Part shown: in pieces, positions 15,929 through 26,118 of the stretch
Layout of the letters: each line of letters begins with the position of its first letter
Numbering within the stretch: position 1 is the stretch's first letter
NCBI RefSeq assembly: GCF_014205215.1
Contig: NZ_JACHNC010000001.1
Span: forward strand, 3,043,001-3,107,000
Length of the DNA stretch: 64,000 nucleotides
Direction of reading: 5' to 3'
Source of the DNA: Actinoplanes lobatus
Lineage (GTDB): Bacteria; Actinomycetota; Actinomycetes; Mycobacteriales; Micromonosporaceae
Made by a program: the position numbers and the translations under genes
The notes under the pieces: generated by a model
Database searches by the model: none
The model's input: the letters and a program-made list of their open reading frames with translations, nothing else
Told to the model about the DNA's origin: nothing

Positions 15929-18453
15929 CCTCCCCACCGCGTTCCCGATTCGGGTCCGCCGGGCTGACCGGCCGCCCCCGCCCGGTGCGGATCCTCACCG
16001 CCGTCGTCGTGATCGCCGCCGCCGCGGCCGTCGTCCTCGGCGCGTTCCAGCCCGTGCGACCGGCCGACGGGCGCCCGCTCGCCCCGGTCTACGGCGTCTG
16101 CGTGGCCGCCGTGCTCGCCGCCATCGCCCAGCTCGCCGGACTGCGGTTCCGGCTCGGCCCGGACGCGGTGTCGGTCAGCTGGGCGGAGGCCGCCGTGGTG
16201 GTCGGCTTCGTGCTGGCCCCGGCCGGCTGGCTGCCCGCCGCCACCCTGGCCGGCACCGGCGCCGCGTGGCTGCTGCTCGCCTGGTGCACCGGCCTGCGCA
16301 ACGTCACCGAGATCGTGCACCTGATCGCCTCGATGACCCTCGGCGTGGCCGGGGCCGCCCTGGTCACCTCGATGCTCGCCGGGGACGTGCCGGTGCACAG
16401 CGCCCGGCTGCCGCTGGCCCTGATGGCCGGCGCCGGCACCTACCTGCTCATCACGTTCGGCCTGGTGGTGCTCACCCTGATGCTGCACCGGGACGCGCAC
16501 CCCGGGCAGATCGCCACCCGGGTCCTCTACGCCAAGCTGCCGATGACCGTGGGGAACCTGATCGTCGGCCTGTGCGCGGTCTACGCCCTGATCCGGGAGC
16601 CGTTCTGGCTGCTCGCCTTCGGGCCGGTGCTGTGGCTGCTGCACCGGACCTACCGGTTCCACCTGCGCGCCGCCGAGGAGCGCCGGATGTGGGAGGCCTT
16701 CGCGGCCGCCACCGCCCGGCTGCCCGGTGCCAGCGAGGCCGAGGTGGCGCGGGCCGGGCTGCTCGGCGCGCTCGACGTCTTCGGTGCCCGCCGGGCCGAG
16801 CTGGAGGTCCGCACCGGGCACGGCTGCCGGCGGTACGCCCAGGACCTCCCCGGACTGCTGGACTCGACCGGCGGCCGCTCCGGCCCGGCGATCACCCGCA
16901 CCATGGCGGTGTCCGGCCGCCCGGTCGGCGAGCTCACCGTCTGGCTCGCCGAGCCCGGGCTGCCGGTGCCGCGCGACGAGGCGGCGATCGCGGCGTACGG
17001 GGAGGCGCTGGCCGGGGCCCTGCACGACGCGGCCGCCCACCAGCGGATCGTCGAGGTGGAGGCACGCGCCGCCCACGAGCGGGTGCACGACCCGCTCACC
17101 GGCCTGATCAACCGCGCCTCGCTCAGCGCCGAGGGCGACCCGCTGGTGCGCGCGCTCGACCGGGAGCGCCCGGTCGCGCTGCTGCTGCTCGACGTGGTCG
17201 GGTTCGGCGAGGTGAACAGCACGCTCGGCCACGGCGGCGGCGACGAGGTGCTGCGCCTGATCGCGGACCGGCTCAGCGGCCTGATCCGGGACGGGGAACT
17301 GATCGGGCGGACCGGTGACGACGAGTTCGCCCTGCTGGCGCCGGTCGCGACGCTCGCCGACTCGGCCGCCCCGGCACACGGCGAGCCCAGCCCGCTGCCG
17401 ACCGCCCTGCGCCGGGCCCGGGAGCTGGTCGAACAGCTGCGGGTGCCGATGGAGGTGGCCGGCGTCCGGCTGTCGATCGAGGTGACCGTCGGCGTGGCGG
17501 TGGAGCGGGCCGGCCAGTGCGAGGTGGGCGAGCTGCTGCGCCGCGCGTCGCTGGCCACCACGCGGGCCAGGGAGCTGGGCGTCACCGTCGGGACGTACGA
17601 CAGCGGGCAGGACGCGAGCAGCACCGACCGGCTGGCGCTGCTCGCCGACCTCCAGGACGCGTTCGCCGCCGACGACCAGATCATGCTGCACCTGCAACCC
17701 GCCGTGGACCTGGTCACCTCCGAGCCGACCGGGGTCGAGGCGCTGGTCCGCTGGCGGCACCCGCGGCGCGGCTACCTGTCGCCGGCCGAGTTCCTGCCCG
17801 CCGTGGAGCGCAGCGAGCTGCTCATCCCGTTCACCCGGCGGGTGCTCGACCTGGCCCTCGCCGCGGCGGCGGACTGGACCGCGAACGGCATCGACGTACC
17901 GGTCTCGGTGAACGTCTCGGCCCGCAGCCTCACCGACCCGACCTTCCCGGCCCAGGTGACCGAGGCGCTGCGCCGGCACCGGACCCCCGCGTCGCGGCTG
18001 GTCCTGGAGATCACCGAGTCGGTGGCGGTCAGCGAGCAGGAGATCGTCGACGAGGTGCTGGCCCGGCTGCGGTCCTCCGGCGTCCAGGTGTCGCTCGACG
18101 ACTTCGGCACCGGCTTCTCCTCGCTGGCGTCGGTCACCCGGATGCCGGTCGACGAGATCAAGATCGACCGGTCGTTCGTGGACGAGATGATCGACTCGGC
18201 GGCGGCCGGCGCCGTGGTGCGCGGCGCGGTCGAACTCGGCGCCCGGCTGGGCGTGCGGGTGGTCGCCGAGGGCATCGAGACGATCGAGCAGCGAGCCGCC
18301 CTGATCGCGCTCGGCTGCCCGTCCGCGCAGGGCTACCACTTCTGCAAGCCGATGCCCGCCGACAAGATCGTTCAGGCGTTGTCGCAGCTGGCCCGGTCGG
18401 CCTCCGGTGGCAATGTGACCCCGTTGCGCGCGGACGACGCCTCGACCGCGTGA
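15925..18453 (+). CDS. Membrane GGDEF-EAL protein (c-di-GMP phosphodiesterase likely)
   Basis: An 842-residue protein. Residues ~20-240 form an N-terminal membrane sensor of about seven or eight helices, followed by a linker, a GGDEF domain (~385-540) and an EAL domain (~565-820). The GGDEF signature reads RTGDDEF, with the second glycine changed to Asp, so cyclase activity is doubtful. The EAL domain is intact: EALVRW, LEITESV, DDFGTGFSSL, IKIDRSFV and VVAEGIET are all present. It therefore probably hydrolyses c-di-GMP, perhaps with GTP sensing by the degenerate half. It is translationally coupled to a short upstream ORF. Confidence 0.9.
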   Translation: MTSPPRSRFGSAGLTGRPRPVRILTAVVVIAAAAAVVLGAFQPVRPADGRPLAPVYGVCVAAVLAAIAQLAGLRFRLGPDAVSVSWAEAAVVVGFVLAPAGWLPAATLAGTGAAWLLLAWCTGLRNVTEIVHLIASMTLGVAGAALVTSMLAGDVPVHSARLPLALMAGAGTYLLITFGLVVLTLMLHRDAHPGQIATRVLYAKLPMTVGNLIVGLCAVYALIREPFWLLAFGPVLWLLHRTYRFHLRAAEERRMWEAFAAATARLPGASEAEVARAGLLGALDVFGARRAELEVRTGHGCRRYAQDLPGLLDSTGGRSGPAITRTMAVSGRPVGELTVWLAEPGLPVPRDEAAIAAYGEALAGALHDAAAHQRIVEVEARAAHERVHDPLTGLINRASLSAEGDPLVRALDRERPVALLLLDVVGFGEVNSTLGHGGGDEVLRLIADRLSGLIRDGELIGRTGDDEFALLAPVATLADSAAPAHGEPSPLPTALRRARELVEQLRVPMEVAGVRLSIEVTVGVAVERAGQCEVGELLRRASLATTRARELGVTVGTYDSGQDASSTDRLALLADLQDAFAADDQIMLHLQPAVDLVTSEPTGVEALVRWRHPRRGYLSPAEFLPAVERSELLIPFTRRVLDLALAAAADWTANGIDVPVSVNVSARSLTDPTFPAQVTEALRRHRTPASRLVLEITESVAVSEQEIVDEVLARLRSSGVQVSLDDFGTGFSSLASVTRMPVDEIKIDRSFVDEMIDSAAAGAVVRGAVELGARLGVRVVAEGIETIEQRAALIALGCPSAQGYHFCKPMPADKIVQALSQLARSASGGNVTPLRADDASTA

Positions 18454-18465
18454 GAGGCTGGGGGC

Positions 18466-20457
<1,992 letters not shown>

Positions 20458-20544
20458 CTCCGGCGAGGAGAGGTCGGCCGGTCGCGCCCGGAGGGCGTCG
20501 ACGGTGGTGGTGCGGTCGGGGGCGCGGTAGCCGTACCAGAGAAT

Positions 20545-20583
20545 GGGGTTGATTTTGGGGTTGATCTGCGGCGTCGCTAGGCT
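20545..20583 (+). promoter_or_regulatory. purK promoter region
   Basis: A TAGGCT -10 box (20578-20583) lies 9 nt before the purK ATG and would give a leaderless purKE transcript. Upstream is a direct repeat of GGGGTTGAT (20545-20553 and 20557-20565, 12-bp period) that could bind a regulator. Confidence 0.45.
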
Positions 20584-20592
20584 GGCTGAGCG

Positions 20593-21735
20593 ATGGATAC
20601 CCGAACCGGACTGCCTGTAGTCGGCATGGTGGGAGGCGGGCAGCTGGCCCGGATGACCCACCAGGCCGCCATTTCCCTCGGCCAGTCACTGCGTGTGCTC
20701 AGTGAGAAGCCCGATGACAGCGCCGCGCTCGTCGCGGCCGACGTGCCGATCGGCACGCACACCGATCTCGCCGCGCTGCGCGAGTTCGCCAAGGGGTGCG
20801 ACGCCGTCACCTTCGACCACGAGCATGTGCCGACCGAGCACATCGAGGCGCTCGAGTCCGAGGGTGTGAAGATCTTCCCGGGCTCGAAGGCACTGGTCTT
20901 CGCCCAGGACAAGGGGCTCATGCGGGAGCGTCTCGCCGAGCTGGGCGCGCCGGTGCCGCGCTGGGCGCGGATCGACACGGCCTCCGACGTGGAGACCTTC
21001 GCGGGCGGGTCCTGGCCGGTGGTGGCCAAGGCGACCCGAGGGGGGTACGACGGACGCGGCGTCTGGATGGTCGGCTCCCCGGAGGCGGCCGCCGACCTGG
21101 TGTCCACCGGCATCCCGCTGATCGTCGAGGAGAAGGTGGCTCTCCAGCGGGAGCTCGCCGCCCTCGTGGCGCGGTCGCCGTTCGGGCAGGTGGCGGCGTA
21201 CCCGGTGGTCGAGACCGTGCAGAGGGACGGAATCTGCGTCGAGGTGATCGCGCCCGCGCCCGGCCTGTCCGACGAGCGCGCGCTGGAGGCCCAGCAGCTC
21301 GCCATCGACCTGGCCAACGAGCTGGGTGTGGTCGGCCTGCTGGCCGTCGAGCTGTTCGAGACCGACGCCGGCATCGTGGTCAACGAGCTGGCCATGCGCC
21401 CGCACAACTCCGGCCACTGGACCATCGAGGGCGCCCGGACCTCGCAGTTCGAGCAGCACCTGCGGGCCGTGCTGGACTATCCGATGGGCTCCACGGCGCT
21501 GGCCGCCCCGGTCGTCGTGATGGCGAACGTGCTGGGTGGCGAGCCCGGCGGCATCTCCATCGACGAGCGGCTGCACCACCTGTTCGCGACCGATCCGGGC
21601 GCGCGGGTGCACCTCTACGGCAAGCAGGTCCGGCCCGGCCGGAAGATCGGCCACGTGACCGTGCTCGGCGACGATCTGACCGAGGTGCGGGCGCGGGCCG
21701 CGCGCGCCGCCAAGTGGCTCCAGGAAGGCGTGTAG
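20593..21735 (+). CDS. purK: 5-(carboxyamino)imidazole ribonucleotide synthase
   Basis: A 380-residue ATP-grasp enzyme that makes N5-CAIR from AIR, bicarbonate and ATP in purine synthesis. The N-terminal VVGMVGGGQLARM and the ATP-grasp motifs (VVAKATRGGYDGRGVWMV; AVELFETDAGIVVNELAMRPHN) are plain. The gene is immediately followed by purE with no gap. Length fits the family. Confidence 0.95.
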   Translation: MDTRTGLPVVGMVGGGQLARMTHQAAISLGQSLRVLSEKPDDSAALVAADVPIGTHTDLAALREFAKGCDAVTFDHEHVPTEHIEALESEGVKIFPGSKALVFAQDKGLMRERLAELGAPVPRWARIDTASDVETFAGGSWPVVAKATRGGYDGRGVWMVGSPEAAADLVSTGIPLIVEEKVALQRELAALVARSPFGQVAAYPVVETVQRDGICVEVIAPAPGLSDERALEAQQLAIDLANELGVVGLLAVELFETDAGIVVNELAMRPHNSGHWTIEGARTSQFEQHLRAVLDYPMGSTALAAPVVVMANVLGGEPGGISIDERLHHLFATDPGARVHLYGKQVRPGRKIGHVTVLGDDLTEVRARAARAAKWLQEGV

Positions 21736-22233
21736 ATGGCCCCGCGTGTCGGCATCATCATGGGCAGCGACTCGGACTGGCCCACCATGGAGGCGGCCGC
21801 CGTCGCGCTCGCCGAGTTCGACGTGCCGTTCGAGGTCGGCGTGGTCTCCGCGCACCGGACCGTGCGCAAGATGGTGGACTACGCCGAGTCCGCGGCCGGC
21901 CGCGGCATCCAGGCGATCATCGCCGGGGCCGGCGGGGCCGCCCACCTGCCGGGCATGGTGGCCTCGCTCACCCCGCTGCCGGTGATCGGCGTCCCGGTGC
22001 CGCTCAAGCATCTGGACGGGATGGACTCCCTGCTGTCGATCGTGCAGATGCCGGCCGGTGTGCCGGTGGCGACCGTGTCGATCGGTGGGGCGCGCAACGC
22101 CGGCCTGCTCGCGGTCCGGATCCTCGGGGCGTCCGATCCGGTGCTGCGGCAGCGGATGGCGGAGTTCCAGAAGGGCCTGGAGGAGATGGTCGCCGAGAAG
22201 GACGCGGCGCTGCGCGAAAAGCTGATGGGCTAG
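21736..22233 (+). CDS. purE: 5-(carboxyamino)imidazole ribonucleotide mutase
   Basis: A 165-residue class I PurE converting N5-CAIR to CAIR. The [27 protein letters not shown] and [14 protein letters not shown] motifs line the active site. The ATG follows the purK stop directly, so the pair is co-translated. Its stop overlaps the stop of a convergent membrane protein. Confidence 0.95.
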   Translation: MAPRVGIIMGSDSDWPTMEAAAVALAEFDVPFEVGVVSAHRTVRKMVDYAESAAGRGIQAIIAGAGGAAHLPGMVASLTPLPVIGVPVPLKHLDGMDSLLSIVQMPAGVPVATVSIGGARNAGLLAVRILGASDPVLRQRMAEFQKGLEEMVAEKDAALREKLMG

Positions 22234-22832
22234 TTCCGCGCTCCCCAGCGGACGTAGAGGACGGCGCCGGCCGCGCAGGCGGCCAGCGCCGGCGCCCACG
22301 ACCACCCGGCCGTCGACGGCTGCAACGGCCACCCCCACAGGTTCTCCCAGCCGCCGTCGCGGGCCGGGGACGCGCCGTAGACGGTGACGACATAGGCGAA
22401 CGCGGGCAACCACGCCAGGCGGGCGCCGATCAGCACCGCCGCCCCGGCGACCAGGCCGGTGCAGCCGAGGGCGTTGCGGACCAGGGCGTACGAGCCGTAG
22501 ACCGCCGGGTCGTGCAGGCCCGTCGCCGCCAGCAGCAGCGCCACCAGCACGGTCGCGGCACCCACATGGACGGCCCGGACCAGCCGCCAGCGGACCGGCG
22601 CGACACGCTCCAGCGACTCGTCGGCGCCGGCCAGGGTGCGGGCCAGCAGCAGTGCGGCCAGCAGCGGCGCGAGCGCCACGATCGGCACCCGGGCGGCCGG
22701 GCCGTCGAAGAACGGCCGGGTGGCCAGCCACTGCGCGGCCACCCAGGCGAACACGGTGACCAGGACCAGCCCGGCGCCGAACCGGGGGCCACCACGGGCC
22801 CGCAGGTGCAGCCGTAACGCGCGGGCGGTCAT
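22230..22832 (-). CDS. ABC-associated membrane protein
   Basis: A 200-residue protein with about five or six transmembrane helices and no ATPase motif. Last gene of the sigma/anti-sigma/ABC operon, overlapping the preceding permease by 4 bp. By position it is the second membrane subunit of the transporter encoded upstream. Substrate unknown. Confidence 0.7.
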   Translation of the reverse strand: MTARALRLHLRARGGPRFGAGLVLVTVFAWVAAQWLATRPFFDGPAARVPIVALAPLLAALLLARTLAGADESLERVAPVRWRLVRAVHVGAATVLVALLLAATGLHDPAVYGSYALVRNALGCTGLVAGAAVLIGARLAWLPAFAYVVTVYGASPARDGGWENLWGWPLQPSTAGWSWAPALAACAAGAVLYVRWGARN

Positions 22833-24070
22833 GACAACGCCAGCCGGCCCAGCGCGGCACGGTCACAGGCGCGGCTCGCGGCGAACACCCGCCCGATCCA
22901 CTCCCGTTGCCGCTGCTCGGGCAGGGCGGTCAGCTCGGGCGGCGGGTCGCCCTCCATCCAGAGGAAGGCCGCCAGTTCGGTCCGCCATGGAGCGTCCTCG
23001 GCCGGGTCCCCGGTCGAGTCCGGCGGCGGCGGGCATCCGTTGTCGCCCAGGCTGCTCCGGAACGTCGTCTCCAGCCAATCCCGGCGAGCCACCCCGCCGG
23101 TGAGGGTGGCCTGATCGAGGAGGGAGAACCAGGCGGTGCCGGGGCGGTACTCGCCCGTTCGGCGGGCGTTCTCCTCGACGGCCTCGACCGGTGCCCCCGG
23201 AATGCCGGCCAGCCGCTCCAGGCCGGGCCGCAGCACCGCGTCGACCTCGGGCAGCAGGAACTCGTTGATCCGGGTGACGCACACCCGCGGGGCCCGCTCG
23301 GTGCACACCAGCGCGAGGGCGCCGGGATCCTCGGCCGGCTCACCCGGCGGAAGGGCCACGAGCAGCGTCCCGGCGAGCGCCGCCGGGACGACGGCCACCC
23401 ACCAGCGGCGGGTCGCCAGCAGCAGGAACGTCACGGCGAGCAACCCGAGCCAGGCCGCCTGCCAGACATGGAAGGACGCCGGCCAGAACACGTACGACCG
23501 GAACTCGTCGGTCGCCGGGGACAGGACCGCCCACCGGCTGTCCGGGAAGTAGGCGGGCACCGCGAGCCCGACATAGGTCGCCAGCCCGGCGACCGGCGCG
23601 GTCACCCGCCCCGGGAACCGCCGGCCGATCAGGACGCCGAGAGCCGACGCGGCCGCCAGCCCGGCCGGAACCACCGGCAGCGGCCCCCACCAGCCCGGAC
23701 CGGCGTAGGTGGCGAGCCGCGCGGTCATGGCCGCGGCCACCAGCAGCGGCAACGAGAGGCCGGCCAGACCGCCCAGCGTCACCGCCGCCCAGCCGGTGAG
23801 CATCGGATGCCACGCCGGGCGCGGGACGGTCCCGAGCAGCTCCACCGTCCGGGCCCGGCGGTCCCGGCCGGCCTGCCACGCGCCGGCGGCCAGGAACAGC
23901 GGGCACAACACCACGAGGCACACCCGCAGGTAGACGGCCAGGCCGCCCCACTGGCCGAGCCACTGTGCCGGGTTCGCCACCAGCACCCAGGTCAAGGCGA
24001 CGGCCGTGGCCAGTGCCGCCAGCGGCGCGGAGCCGTGGCGCAGCTCGATCCGCAGAATTCGCCGGATCAT
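22829..24070 (-). CDS. ABC transporter membrane protein
   Basis: A 413-residue protein with six or seven predicted transmembrane segments in the first ~270 residues, then a soluble C-terminal domain with several cysteines (LVCTERAPRVCVTR; GDNGCPPPPD; SRACDRAALG). It starts with a basic helix (MIRRILRIELRHG) as ABC-2 type permeases often do. It overlaps both neighbours by 4 bp. Probably pairs with the ATPase encoded just upstream. Confidence 0.72.
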   Translation of the reverse strand: MIRRILRIELRHGSAPLAALATAVALTWVLVANPAQWLGQWGGLAVYLRVCLVVLCPLFLAAGAWQAGRDRRARTVELLGTVPRPAWHPMLTGWAAVTLGGLAGLSLPLLVAAAMTARLATYAGPGWWGPLPVVPAGLAAASALGVLIGRRFPGRVTAPVAGLATYVGLAVPAYFPDSRWAVLSPATDEFRSYVFWPASFHVWQAAWLGLLAVTFLLLATRRWWVAVVPAALAGTLLVALPPGEPAEDPGALALVCTERAPRVCVTRINEFLLPEVDAVLRPGLERLAGIPGAPVEAVEENARRTGEYRPGTAWFSLLDQATLTGGVARRDWLETTFRSSLGDNGCPPPPDSTGDPAEDAPWRTELAAFLWMEGDPPPELTALPEQRQREWIGRVFAASRACDRAALGRLALS

Positions 24071-24810
24071 CCGCGGGCCGCCCGCAGGACGGCCGTGTAG
24101 CCGCGCTCGATGGCGGAGTCACCGGCATCGCCGTCGCCGCCGGCCGCGGCCAGCTGCTCCGGCGTGCCGGTGAAGACCAGCCTGCCCCCGTCGACCAGGC
24201 TGACCCGTTCGCACGCCACCGCGACGTCCTCCACCAGATGCGTGCTGACCAGCACGCACGCGTCCACCCCCAGCTCCCGCAGCAGGGCCCGGAAATCCAC
24301 CCGCTGCTCCGGGTCCAGCCCCGCGGTCGGCTCGTCGAGCAGCAGCAGCCGCGGGTCGTTGACGATCGCCTGGGCGATCCCGGCCCGGCGCTGCATGCCG
24401 CCGGAGAGCGTCTTCATCCGGTCGTCGGCCCGGTCCAGCAGCCCGACCCGCTCCAGCGCCCGGTCCACCGCCACCGGGATCCGGGCGGCCGGCATCTCCT
24501 TGAGCCAGGCGAAGTACTCGACGAACTCGCGCACCGTGAACCGCGGATAGAAGCCGAACGTCTGCGGCAGGTAGCCGAGCTGCCGGCGGACCTCCCGCAG
24601 CGCCTTCTCGTCGGCGATCGCGCTGCCCAGCAGCCGCACCCCGCCGGCGTCCGGGCGGGCCACCGTGGCCAGCACCCGCATCAGCGTGGTCTTACCGGCG
24701 CCGTTCGGTCCCAGCAGCCCGTGCACACCGGTGTCCAGCGCCAGATCCAGCCCGTTCAACACGACCCGGCGGCCGTACCGGACCGTCAGCTCCTCGACGG
24801 CGACCGTCAC
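24067..24810 (-). CDS. ABC transporter ATP-binding protein
   Basis: A 247-residue ATPase with Walker A GPNGAGKTT, Q-loop (LGYLPQTFGFYP), signature LSGGMQRR, Walker B LLLLDEPTAGLD and switch histidine STHLVED. This CcmA-like type usually drives ABC-2 exporters. The GTG at 24810 has AAGGGAGG 8 nt upstream and is preferred to the long open extension. It overlaps the anti-sigma gene stop by 4 bp. Confidence 0.9.
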   Translation of the reverse strand: MTVAVEELTVRYGRRVVLNGLDLALDTGVHGLLGPNGAGKTTLMRVLATVARPDAGGVRLLGSAIADEKALREVRRQLGYLPQTFGFYPRFTVREFVEYFAWLKEMPAARIPVAVDRALERVGLLDRADDRMKTLSGGMQRRAGIAQAIVNDPRLLLLDEPTAGLDPEQRVDFRALLRELGVDACVLVSTHLVEDVAVACERVSLVDGGRLVFTGTPEQLAAAGGDGDAGDSAIERGYTAVLRAARG

Positions 24811-25559
24811 CGGTGCGCCTCCCTTCGGTAGACGATGATCAGGGCCGCGGCGGCGGTGACCGCCAGCCAGGCCGGGGCGGTTCCCCCGGTGACCAGCTGG
24901 GCGCCGCCCTCCGGGCTCCACAGGGTGCCGGTCACCAGCAGGGTCCAGCCGCCGCCGACGACCGCCGCGGCCACCGCCGGGCCGGTCCGCGCGGCCAGAG
25001 CCAGGGTCAGCGCGGTCAGGGCACAGCACGGCAGCAGCCAGACGGCCGGCTCACCCAGGCCGGAGACCAGACCGCCGGCCGCGGCGACCGGCAGGGAAGC
25101 GGCGAGCACCGACAGCGTGCGCCACAGGACGATGCGCAGCCCGCCGTACGCCGTGGACGCGACCAGCTCGTCCAGCGGATCGGTGTGCCGCCCGTACGAC
25201 ACGGCCGTGCCCAGCACCGGCAGGACCGGGCCGATCAGGAGCAGCAGCCAGTGCGGAACCCGGTCGCCCACCGTGAGGGTGAGCAGGACCGTCACGGCCA
25301 CCGCCGAGAACCAGGCGACCCGCGCCTGCGGCCCGGCCCCGATGAGCAGCCGGATCCGGCGTGCCCGGGTGGCCCGGCGGACCCGGCCCTGCGGCGGCAG
25401 GTCCATCGGCGCCGGTGGGACGGCCGGCGTGGCCGGCGTCCGGAACCGGCAGGCCGCGCAGTCGTCCAGGTGCGCCTCCACCGACCAGGCGGCCGGTTCG
25501 GCCAGCCGGTTCTCGGCCCAGGCCAGCAGCTCGGCGTCGGCGATGTGGAAATCGGTCAA
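24807..25559 (-). CDS. Zinc-finger anti-sigma factor with membrane domain
   Basis: A 250-residue protein starting at TTG 25559, whose codon overlaps the sigma-factor stop (TTGA); GGAGG lies 7 nt upstream. Residues ~1-40 form a zf-HC2-type anti-sigma domain with HLDDCAAC (HxxxCxxC). Four to six transmembrane helices follow, so it probably tethers the sigma factor to the membrane and releases it on a signal. The upstream open frame to 25922 is the antisense-like shadow of the sigma gene and is not used. Confidence 0.8.
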   Translation of the reverse strand: MTDFHIADAELLAWAENRLAEPAAWSVEAHLDDCAACRFRTPATPAVPPAPMDLPPQGRVRRATRARRIRLLIGAGPQARVAWFSAVAVTVLLTLTVGDRVPHWLLLLIGPVLPVLGTAVSYGRHTDPLDELVASTAYGGLRIVLWRTLSVLAASLPVAAAGGLVSGLGEPAVWLLPCCALTALTLALAARTGPAVAAAVVGGGWTLLVTGTLWSPEGGAQLVTGGTAPAWLAVTAAAALIIVYRREAHR

Positions 25560-26083
25560 GAGAGTGCCTCCCGCAACTGTCGCCGGGCCCGCATGGCGCG
25601 GGTCTTCACCGTTCCCTCGGGTACGCCGAGCAGGACGGCCGCCTCCCGGACGCTCAGCCCGTCCAGGACCGTCGCCTGCAACACCGCACGCAGTTCGGGG
25701 GAGAGCCGTCGCAGGGCGTCGATCACCGCGGTGTCCCAGACCCGGGTGAGCGCCTCGTCCTCGGCCGACGGGTGGCGGCCGTGCTCCTCGTCGCCGAGCG
25801 CCGCGACCGTCTGCGGCCGGACCGCGGCCCGCCGCTGGGCGTCGATCAGGCGGCTGAGCGCGATCGACCAGAGCCAGCCGGCCGCCTGGGCGCCGCCCCG
25901 ATAGCCGGCCGCCACCCGCCACACCGCCAGGAACGTCTCCTGGAGCAGCTCGGCGGCCAGCTCCGGATCGGGGCAGCGGCGGCGCAGGCGGGCCGCCAGC
26001 CAGGGCGCGTGCGCGCGATAGAACGCCTGGAACGCGGCCCGGTCACCGGCCGCGATCCGGCGTAGCGCCGCGTCGTCTTCCAT
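25556..26083 (-). CDS. ECF RNA polymerase sigma factor
   Basis: A 175-residue extracytoplasmic-function sigma factor. Region 2 includes FYRAHAPWLAARL and AAELLQETFLAVWRVA; region 4 includes LSPELRAVLQATVLDGLSV and an EAAVLLGVPEGTVKTRAMRA helix-turn-helix. It heads a five-gene operon (sigma, anti-sigma, ABC ATPase, two membrane proteins) with every junction overlapping by 4 bp. A candidate self-recognised promoter lies in the 33-bp gap upstream, giving an almost leaderless mRNA. Confidence 0.9.
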   Translation of the reverse strand: MEDDAALRRIAAGDRAAFQAFYRAHAPWLAARLRRRCPDPELAAELLQETFLAVWRVAAGYRGGAQAAGWLWSIALSRLIDAQRRAAVRPQTVAALGDEEHGRHPSAEDEALTRVWDTAVIDALRRLSPELRAVLQATVLDGLSVREAAVLLGVPEGTVKTRAMRARRQLREALS

Positions 26084-26092
26084 GCAGAGTAA

Positions 26093-26118
26093 GGACGCAG
26101 CGTTTCAAGATCCGGTTC
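26093..26118 (-). promoter_or_regulatory. Candidate ECF-type promoter of the sigma operon
   Basis: On the minus strand GAACC (26118-26114) and CGTCC (26097-26093) are separated by 16 bp. This matches the common ECF pattern of a GAAC-type -35 and CGTC-type -10. The -35 overlaps the stop codon of the upstream giant gene, and the start codon at 26083 is 9 nt beyond the -10. Autoregulation is therefore likely. Confidence 0.55.

Noticed and set aside
20461..20590. Minus-strand stretch reading NPILWYGYRAPD upstream of purK
   Set aside because: Looks briefly protein-like, but it has no start signal or homology that I know and covers the purK promoter.
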